From assembly GCA_022511075.1 (NCBI GenBank), contig JAFLSE010000016.1:1-57526 (forward strand): 57,526 bases of DNA, written 5' to 3'. This document shows positions 51,896 through 57,526 of this stretch, piece by piece. The DNA comes from Prevotella sp. Its GTDB lineage: Bacteria > Bacteroidota > Bacteroidia > Bacteroidales > Bacteroidaceae. A model generated the notes under the pieces. It did no database searches and was not told where the DNA came from. It was given only the letters and a program-made list of their open reading frames with translations. Position 1 is the stretch's first letter. Each line of letters opens with the position of its first letter. Both the position numbers and the translations under genes were made by a program.

Positions 51896-52780
51896 ATGAA
51901 ATACAACAAAGTTAACTTCCATATAAACGCCGACGAGCTGTTGTTGCAAGATGCGCGCGACGTGCTTGCCGCAATGCTCGGCGACTGCGGTTTTGAGACT
52001 TTCGAGGAAACGGAACAGGGAATAACAGGCTACATACAGCAGCAACTATTCCAGAAAGAACTTGTTGACGAATGCGTCAACGACTTCCCTTTTCCAGACA
52101 TTACAATAATATATAATGTGGAAGAAGCGGAATACAAGGATTGGAACGAACAATGGGAAAACGAAGGATTTCAACCCATCACGATAGGCAAATGCACCAT
52201 TCACGACGGACGACACCTGCCTGAAACCCCTACGGAGATAATGGTAGAGATAGATGCCAAAATGGCTTTCGGCACAGGCAACCACGAAACAACGCAAATG
52301 ATTGTTCAGCAACTTATGCAACTCGACTTGCGTGGAAAACGAATGATTGACTGCGGTTGCGGCACGGGCATTCTCGGCATAATAGCAATGAAACGCGGTG
52401 CAATCGAAGTGCTTGCATACGACATTGACGAATGGAGCACCGACAACGCCACCCACAATGCCGTGATAAACGGTATTCTCACGGGCTACACCACATTGCT
52501 TGGCAACAGCTCCGTGCTAAAGGACATTGAACCAGAAAAGAAATACGATCTCATCGTGGCAAATATCAACAGAAACATTCTCCTTGCCGATATGCCAATA
52601 TGGAAAAGTCTGTTGGCAACCGACGGCATCTTATTGCTCAGCGGTTTCTATGCCACCGATGTGCCTATACTAAACGAAAAAGCAAAAGAACTCTGGCTTC
52701 GCCATTCCGAAACAACAACAAATGGAGAATGGGCGTTCGTGAAATTTTGTAACGTTGCAGATAAAAACAGATATTTATAA
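51896..52780 (+). CDS. prmA: Ribosomal protein L11 methyltransferase
   Basis: 294 residues from the ATG at 51896. SAM-dependent methyltransferase: substrate-recognition N-terminal domain, linker with MAFGTGNHETTQMI (family signature), motif I RMIDCGCGTGILGIIAMKRG and the NxNI-type motif DLIVANINRNILLADM. It trimethylates ribosomal protein L11. Monocistronic, divergent from the Tyr/Trp-rich protein operon. Confidence 0.95.
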   Translation: MKYNKVNFHINADELLLQDARDVLAAMLGDCGFETFEETEQGITGYIQQQLFQKELVDECVNDFPFPDITIIYNVEEAEYKDWNEQWENEGFQPITIGKCTIHDGRHLPETPTEIMVEIDAKMAFGTGNHETTQMIVQQLMQLDLRGKRMIDCGCGTGILGIIAMKRGAIEVLAYDIDEWSTDNATHNAVINGILTGYTTLLGNSSVLKDIEPEKKYDLIVANINRNILLADMPIWKSLLATDGILLLSGFYATDVPILNEKAKELWLRHSETTTNGEWAFVKFCNVADKNRYL

Positions 52781-52848
52781 TATTTTATAGTTAAAAAACA
52801 TAAATTCAGCTGTATATAATAAATATAGACTATAATAAATGTTATATT

Positions 52849-52881
52849 TTTGTTTTTTTACTTTAATTTTTTTTATCTTTG
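52849..52881 (+). promoter_or_regulatory. Promoter of the aquaporin gene
   Basis: TTTG (52849-52852), 21 nt, TATCTTTG (52874-52881), 43 nt before the ATG at 52925. Confidence 0.7.
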
Positions 52882-52924
52882 CAGCATATTTTTATGTTTA
52901 ACAATCTAAAAACTAAAGCTAATT

Positions 52925-53593
52925 ATGAAAAAGTATCTTGCGGAAATGGTTGGAACGATGGTTCTTACACTTCTTGGCTGCGGTGCAGCGGTATCATTGA
53001 ATTGTGGTGTTGATGCAGCATCCGTTGTTGGCACGGCTGTGGCATTTGGTCTTGCCGTTGTTGCTATGGCTTATACCATCGGAGGAATCTCCGGCTGCCA
53101 CATTAACCCTGCAATCACTTTGGGTTGCTATCTTACAAAACGTATAGAGTGCAAGGATGCAATTATGTATATGGTATTCCAGGTTATCGGTGCTATCATA
53201 GGCGCAGCAATATTGTTTGCACTTACGAGCACTGACCAAGTACTTGCTGGCGGTACTACAATGGGAGCAAACAGTTGCGGCGACCACGGTGTTGTTGTAG
53301 GACTCATTGCCGAAGTGGTGCTTACTGCAATCTTCGTTCTTGTTGTTCTCGGTACAACAGACAGCAAGAAGGGTGCCGGCTCTTTCGCAGGTCTTGCAAT
53401 CGGTCTTTCGCTCATCTTGATTCACCTTGTGGGCATTCACTACACGGGCACATCGGTTAATCCAGCCCGTTCTATCGGTCCTGCTCTTTTTGAAGGTGGA
53501 CAGGCTCTTTCAGACCTCTGGGTGTTCATCGTAGCCCCGTTTGTAGGTGCAGCCATTGCCGCAGGCATTTGGAAAACCATTGGCGAGGAATAA
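52925..53593 (+). CDS. aqpZ: Aquaporin Z-type water channel
   Basis: 222 residues with six membrane helices and both half-helix NPA motifs: GCHINPAITLGCYL (about 58) and TGTSVNPARSIGPALF (about 175). The second motif context (Thr before SVNPARS and a His several residues earlier in VGIHYTG) fits water-selective AqpZ rather than glycerol facilitators. Own promoter and a strong terminator, so a single-gene unit. Confidence 0.93.
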   Translation: MKKYLAEMVGTMVLTLLGCGAAVSLNCGVDAASVVGTAVAFGLAVVAMAYTIGGISGCHINPAITLGCYLTKRIECKDAIMYMVFQVIGAIIGAAILFALTSTDQVLAGGTTMGANSCGDHGVVVGLIAEVVLTAIFVLVVLGTTDSKKGAGSFAGLAIGLSLILIHLVGIHYTGTSVNPARSIGPALFEGGQALSDLWVFIVAPFVGAAIAAGIWKTIGEE

Positions 53594-53616
53594 GGATTAT
53601 TCCTGAATTTTACTAT

Positions 53617-53663
53617 AACGAAGGTGTAATGTCGTTAACGAGACATTGCGCCTTCGTTTTTTA
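53617..53663 (+). terminator. Intrinsic terminator of aqpZ
   Basis: A long stem (outer 8 bp AACGAAGG at 53617-53624 with CCTTCGTT at 53651-53658, an inner AATGTC/GACATT) with a run of T at its end (53657-53663). Confidence 0.88.
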
Positions 53664-53715
53664 TAAAGAAACTTAAATATTTGGTGAAACGGACTTGTAT
53701 TATAGAAAAAGTGCG

Positions 53716-53723
53716 TAAATTTG
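53716..53723 (+). promoter_or_regulatory. -7 element of the nucleotidyltransferase gene
   Basis: TAAATTTG, an exact TAnnTTTG, 16 nt before the ATG at 53740; a partial -33 (CTTG) lies 18 nt upstream. A very short 5' leader results. Confidence 0.55.
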
Positions 53724-53739
53724 CAGAAAATACAAAGAT

Positions 53740-54474
53740 ATGCAGGCAATGATTTTCGCTGCCGGACTTGGCACAAGGCTCAAACCGCTTACCGATACTA
53801 TGCCGAAGGCATTAGTAAGGGTGGGAGAGAGCGCCCTACTTGAACGGGTGATAAGAAAACTTGCCGCTGCCGGCGCAGGGAGAATGGTTGTAAACGTGCA
53901 CCATTTTGCTGAACAAGTAAAGGAATTTCTTTGCGACAACAACAATTTCGGACAGGATATTGCCGTTTCCGATGAGAGTAGTCAGTTGCTTGATACGGGA
54001 GGCGGAATGAAGAAAGCACAATCGCTTTTCAACGACGATGAGCCGATACTGATACACAATGTTGACATTTTGAGCAATGTAGACTTAAAGGAGTTTTACG
54101 AGCAAGGACGGCAGAACGATGCCACGCTGCTCGTGAGCAACAGGCAGACGACACGCTATCTGCTCTTTGACGACGATATGCGGCTCGTGGGGTGGACGAA
54201 TATAAAGACAGGCGAGGTGCGCTCTCCATACGATGACCTTAATCCGAATGACTGCACGATGATGGCTTTTGCCGGCATACACTCTTTTTCCCCACGCCTG
54301 TTTCCGCTTATGGACTGTTTCCCCGACAAGTTCGGGATAATGGACTTTTATCTCAACGTGTGCCACAAGACGACGATAAAGGGCATTGTGGCAGAAAACC
54401 TGAAACTCCTTGATGTAGGAAAGACGGAAAGTCTTGCCGATGCAGAGAGGTTCTTGAAAGAAATGGAACAATAA
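53740..54474 (+). CDS. Sugar-phosphate nucleotidyltransferase (MurU-like)
   Basis: 244 residues. NTP-transferase fold with the nucleotide signature MIFAAGLGTRLKPLTDTMPK at residues 4-23, then VNVHHFAEQVKEFL, DTGGGMKKAQSLF and the metal-binding Asp in HNVDILSNVD. The closest described type is MurNAc-1-phosphate uridylyltransferase (MurU) of cell-wall recycling, but related mannose- and glucose-phosphate enzymes share these motifs, so the substrate is not fixed. guaA follows after 24 nt. Confidence 0.85.
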   Translation: MQAMIFAAGLGTRLKPLTDTMPKALVRVGESALLERVIRKLAAAGAGRMVVNVHHFAEQVKEFLCDNNNFGQDIAVSDESSQLLDTGGGMKKAQSLFNDDEPILIHNVDILSNVDLKEFYEQGRQNDATLLVSNRQTTRYLLFDDDMRLVGWTNIKTGEVRSPYDDLNPNDCTMMAFAGIHSFSPRLFPLMDCFPDKFGIMDFYLNVCHKTTIKGIVAENLKLLDVGKTESLADAERFLKEMEQ

Positions 54475-54498
54475 AAACAACAAATAACAATAAAAGCA

Positions 54499-56043
54499 AT
54501 GCAACAGAAAATTATCATTCTCGATTTCGGCTCGCAGACCACTCAATTGATTGGTCGCCGCGTGCGCGAACTCGACACATTCTGCGAGATTCTGCCTTAT
54601 AACAAGTTTCCGGAGGACGACCCTACGGTGATAGGTGTTATCCTCAGCGGCAGCCCTTATTCGGTGCATGACCCGGAGGCGTTCAAGGTGGATTTGAGCA
54701 AGTTTGTAGGACGACTGCCCGTGCTCGGCATCTGCTACGGGGCGCAATACATATCATACGCCAATGGCGGACGGGTGGAAAAAGCCGACAGCCGAGAGTA
54801 CGGACGTGCCCACTTGCAGGAGTTTGACGCGGAAAATCCGCTCTTCAAGGGCTTTGAGCCAGAGTCGCAGGTGTGGATGAGTCACGGCGACACGATAACA
54901 GCCATACCCGAAGACTGCCGCGTGATAGCAAGCACGGGCAGCGTGAAATATGCCGCATACGCAAGCACAAAAAATCCGCTTTGGGCAGTGCAGTTCCACC
55001 CCGAAGTGTACCACACACTTCAAGGCAAGCAACTGCTACAAAACTTTGTTGTAGACATCTGCGGAAGCAAGCAGGAATGGAGCCCTGCATCGTTTGTGGA
55101 AAGCACCGTTGCTGAACTGAAAGAGCAGATTGGCAACGACCGTGTAATTCTCGGACTTTCGGGAGGCGTTGACTCTTCAGTGGCTGCCGTATTGCTCAAC
55201 AAAGCCATTGGCGACAACCTTACCTGTATCTTCGTAGACCACGGAATGTTGCGAAAGAATGAGTTTAAGCAAGTGATGGAAGACTATGAGGGACTGGGAC
55301 TTAACGTTATAGGCGTAGATGCAAGCGAGAAGTTCTTCAACGACCTTGCTGGTGTTACCGACCCTGAGCAGAAACGCAAGATTATAGGTCGTGACTTCGT
55401 GGAGGTGTTCAATGCCGAGGCAAAGAAGATTACCGATGCAAAGTGGCTTGCACAGGGCACTATATACCCCGACCGCATAGAGAGCCTTAACATCACGGGC
55501 AAGGTGATAAAGAGCCATCACAACGTGGGAGGACTGCCAAAGGAGATGCACCTGCAACTATGTGAGCCACTGAAATGGCTGTTCAAAGACGAGGTGCGCC
55601 GTGCCGGATATCAACTTGGAATGCCTGAGCGACTAATAAAGCGCCACCCATTCCCCGGTCCGGGACTTGCAGTGCGCATTCTCGGCGACATAACACGCGA
55701 GAAGGTGGAAGTGTTGCAGAATGCCGACGACATATATATCCGCAGTATGCAGCAATACATCTGCGACGACGGCGAACGCCTTTACGACAAGGTTTGGCAG
55801 GCTGGTGCAGTGCTTCTTTCCACAGTTCGCTCCGTAGGCGTAATGGGCGATGAACGCACATACGAGAATCCCGTTGCCCTGCGTGCCGTAACATCCACCG
55901 ATGCTATGACAGCCGACTGGGCACATCTGCCTTACGATTTCCTTGCAAAGGTTAGCAATGAGATAATCAACAAGGTCAAGGGAGTCAACCGCGTATGCTA
56001 TGACATATCCTCAAAGCCACCTGCAACGATAGAGTGGGAATAA
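54499..56043 (+). CDS. guaA: GMP synthase (glutamine-hydrolysing)
   Basis: 514 residues. An N-terminal class I amidotransferase ([20 protein letters not shown], nucleophile Cys in [12 protein letters not shown], His-Glu in [10 protein letters not shown]), then the ATP pyrophosphatase domain with PP-loop [13 protein letters not shown], and the dimerisation domain with [15 protein letters not shown] and the C-terminal KPPATIEWE, the XMP-binding end. It converts XMP to GMP. Confidence 0.97.
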   Translation: MQQKIIILDFGSQTTQLIGRRVRELDTFCEILPYNKFPEDDPTVIGVILSGSPYSVHDPEAFKVDLSKFVGRLPVLGICYGAQYISYANGGRVEKADSREYGRAHLQEFDAENPLFKGFEPESQVWMSHGDTITAIPEDCRVIASTGSVKYAAYASTKNPLWAVQFHPEVYHTLQGKQLLQNFVVDICGSKQEWSPASFVESTVAELKEQIGNDRVILGLSGGVDSSVAAVLLNKAIGDNLTCIFVDHGMLRKNEFKQVMEDYEGLGLNVIGVDASEKFFNDLAGVTDPEQKRKIIGRDFVEVFNAEAKKITDAKWLAQGTIYPDRIESLNITGKVIKSHHNVGGLPKEMHLQLCEPLKWLFKDEVRRAGYQLGMPERLIKRHPFPGPGLAVRILGDITREKVEVLQNADDIYIRSMQQYICDDGERLYDKVWQAGAVLLSTVRSVGVMGDERTYENPVALRAVTSTDAMTADWAHLPYDFLAKVSNEIINKVKGVNRVCYDISSKPPATIEWE

Positions 56044-56097
56044 AAATGTAATAAGTATTTTGCGCACCCTGCTTCATAACTGTTTTATATTATAATT

Positions 56098-56811
56098 ATG
56101 ACGGATTTTAGTTTTGAACACAAGGTTGCTGTGGTGACTGGCGGCGCACAAGGAATTGGACGTTGCATAGCAGAGGAGTTTAAGAAAGCTGGGACACATG
56201 TTTGCGTGATTGACAAACAAGAGGGTAGTCACTTTGTGGGTGATATTGCCGACAAAGAAACATTAGAGCGTTTTACCAACGATGTAATAGGGCGATATGG
56301 CAGGGTGGATTATCTCGTAAACAATGCCCTGCCGCTAATGAAGGGTATTGATACCTGCAGTTTTGAGGAGTTTCAGTATGCTATGAGCGTTGGAGTGACG
56401 GCACCGTTCTATCTTGCAAAACTATTTGCTCCGTATTTTACGGATGGAGCGGCAATAGTAAACATATCTTCTTCGCGTGACCGTATGAGTCAGCCGCAGA
56501 CGGAGAGTTACACGGCAGCAAAGGGAGGCATAGCTGCACTGACCCATGCTCTTGCTGTCAGTATGGCAGGCAAAGTACGCGTTAATTCTATCTCACCGGG
56601 ATGGATAGACACAAGTTATACTGTATACGAGGGTTCCGATGCCAAGCAGCAACCAGTCGGGCGTGTTGGCAATCCGATGGATATTGCTAATATGGTGTTC
56701 TTTCTATGTTCTGAAAAGGCTGCCTTCATCACAGGCGAAAACATTTGCATAGACGGCGGTATGACCCACCAGATGATTTATCACGGCGATAATGGCTGGA
56801 TATTAGGGTAG
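56098..56811 (+). CDS. SDR-family oxidoreductase
   Basis: 237 residues, classical short-chain dehydrogenase. Cofactor motif VTGGAQGIGRCIAEEF (TGxxxGIG) near residue 14, the Asp after the second strand (VCVIDKQ) that favours NAD over NADP, NNALPLM (the NNAG-like motif), catalytic Ser in NISSSRDRMSQ, and Tyr and Lys in YTAAKGG. The substrate is unknown; no functionally linked neighbour. Confidence 0.9.
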   Translation: MTDFSFEHKVAVVTGGAQGIGRCIAEEFKKAGTHVCVIDKQEGSHFVGDIADKETLERFTNDVIGRYGRVDYLVNNALPLMKGIDTCSFEEFQYAMSVGVTAPFYLAKLFAPYFTDGAAIVNISSSRDRMSQPQTESYTAAKGGIAALTHALAVSMAGKVRVNSISPGWIDTSYTVYEGSDAKQQPVGRVGNPMDIANMVFFLCSEKAAFITGENICIDGGMTHQMIYHGDNGWILG

Positions 56812-56992
56812 GGCAAGTTTATACAAAATACAAGTCAATCTTTGAAAAACCATTGTAGCAATGTAGTAAAACACCCCCTTTGGGTGAATATCTCCTGTTT
56901 TCAATGCACTTGGCTTCACCAGTCAACGCTTGCGGCTTCATCTGCCAACGAAGCAGGCTTCATTGGGCATCGAAACCGCAAGAATACTCCAC

Positions 56993-57526
56993 TCATTGCT
57001 TCTTCCAAGCATTGACTACCTCACCGATGTACATTGTGTGCAGACCTGCAGGGAAATTTGCATACTGTTTCTTGGGAACGTCGCTTTTGAAGTTCTTTGG
57101 GTCGAAAGGTGCGGCATACATCGTTTTGCACTCAATCACCATATCAGCCTCCATATAATATGGTGTTCCGTTTTCAGTGTAGGCAGTGTGCAGACCAAGG
57201 GCGGCAGCCTTGTCGCCGTCTCGTCCGCTCTTGCTGCCCATATATCTGATGATCTCTTTCTTATCTGCGCCGAAGGTCATCACGGTGAAATATTCGCTTT
57301 CGTCCATAAACTGCTTTGTGTGGCGCTTTTCGGCTACATAGACCGTTAGCGAGGTGTGCCCCCAAAGAGTTCCGATGCCTCCCCAGCCGATAGTCATCGC
57401 ATTATGCTTGTCCTTGTTGCCTGCGGCAAGTATTTCCGCATTATGAAACCATTTAAAACCGTTCTCCGTGAAATCTTCCTTCACGTTAATCTTCTTGAAT
57501 CCGTTCTCTTCCTGTGCGGATGCCTT
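56993..57526 (-). CDS. Flavin reductase-like FMN-binding protein (5' partial)
   Basis: The frame is open up to the window edge, with 14 more codons before the GTG at 57484, so the gene starts outside. Visible residues begin KASAQEENGFKKINV, where ASAQ looks like the end of a signal peptide; if so, this is an exported member of a family that is usually cytoplasmic. The rest is a split-barrel flavin reductase domain (NAMTIGWGGIGTLWGHTSLT, then VYVAEKRHTKQFMDE, and EYFTVMTFGADKKE). These proteins bind FMN and reduce flavin or act as accessory flavoproteins. Confidence 0.85.
   Translation of the reverse strand, partial: KASAQEENGFKKINVKEDFTENGFKWFHNAEILAAGNKDKHNAMTIGWGGIGTLWGHTSLTVYVAEKRHTKQFMDESEYFTVMTFGADKKEIIRYMGSKSGRDGDKAAALGLHTAYTENGTPYYMEADMVIECKTMYAAPFDPKNFKSDVPKKQYANFPAGLHTMYIGEVVNAWKKQ

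Noticed and set aside
1..57526. CRISPR arrays, tRNA or rRNA genes, intact insertion sequences
   Set aside because: No regularly spaced direct repeats of CRISPR length, no tRNA T-loop/anticodon layout and no transposase were recognised on either strand by reading.

Overview
The window looks like the chromosome of a gut- or oral-type Bacteroidota, most likely family Prevotellaceae. The signs are: repeated TTTG-N20-TAnnTTTG promoters instead of -35/-10 boxes; few Shine-Dalgarno-like sites; the trpB-E-G-D-C-F-A gene order; a secreted GH51 arabinofuranosidase inside an arabinose operon with transketolase and rpiB; FeoA fused to FeoB; and YtxH/holin-like small envelope genes. The genus-level placement is inference.

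Layout. 1-2708: the 3' part of atpG, a secreted YhcH-family protein and an orphan tyrosine recombinase. 2717-6293: a two-gene operon of a DUF5703-type glycoside hydrolase and a sialate/xylan O-acetylesterase-type enzyme. 6493-18140 (minus): a long arabinose operon in transcription order galM, sodium symporter, araD, araA, araB, GH51, tkt, rpiB, DUF1573. It releases arabinose, imports it and feeds it into the pentose phosphate pathway. 18372-19289: an EamA transporter. 19334-20466: a decayed AAA_14/DUF4143 ATPase fragment and a repeat-bearing non-coding stretch. 20467-25930 (minus): a pectin-type operon with a two-domain GH28/six-hairpin protein and a DUF4861 protein carrying a Cys/Gly-rich insert.

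26119-31818 is the most unusual part. A strong promoter starts a highly structured RNA of about 280 nt ending in a T-run. A five-gene envelope operon follows: LPP20-like lipoprotein, FlgT-like secreted protein, CsgG/LpoB-like protein, CsgG-MORN fusion and a secreted transglutaminase-like protein. Its first three members resemble the FlgP/FlgT/FlgO outer-membrane ring proteins of Vibrio flagella, but no flagellar gene is visible here.

32345-41536: feoAB, a secreted alpha/beta hydrolase, ytxH with a holin-like gene and a small gene, then dcp, dCMP deaminase, a C-terminal processing protease and 5-formyl-THF cyclo-ligase. 41607-48337 (minus): the complete trp operon, preceded by an attenuator whose 22-codon leader peptide has three consecutive Trp codons. 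48394-51743 (minus): SGNH hydrolase, FadL-like outer membrane barrel and a Tyr/Trp/Gly-rich secreted protein. 51896-57526: prmA, aqpZ, a MurU-like nucleotidyltransferase, guaA, an SDR and the 3' part of a flavin reductase-like gene.

No tRNA, rRNA, CRISPR array or intact insertion sequence was recognised. No SusC/SusD pair accompanies the carbohydrate operons within this window.
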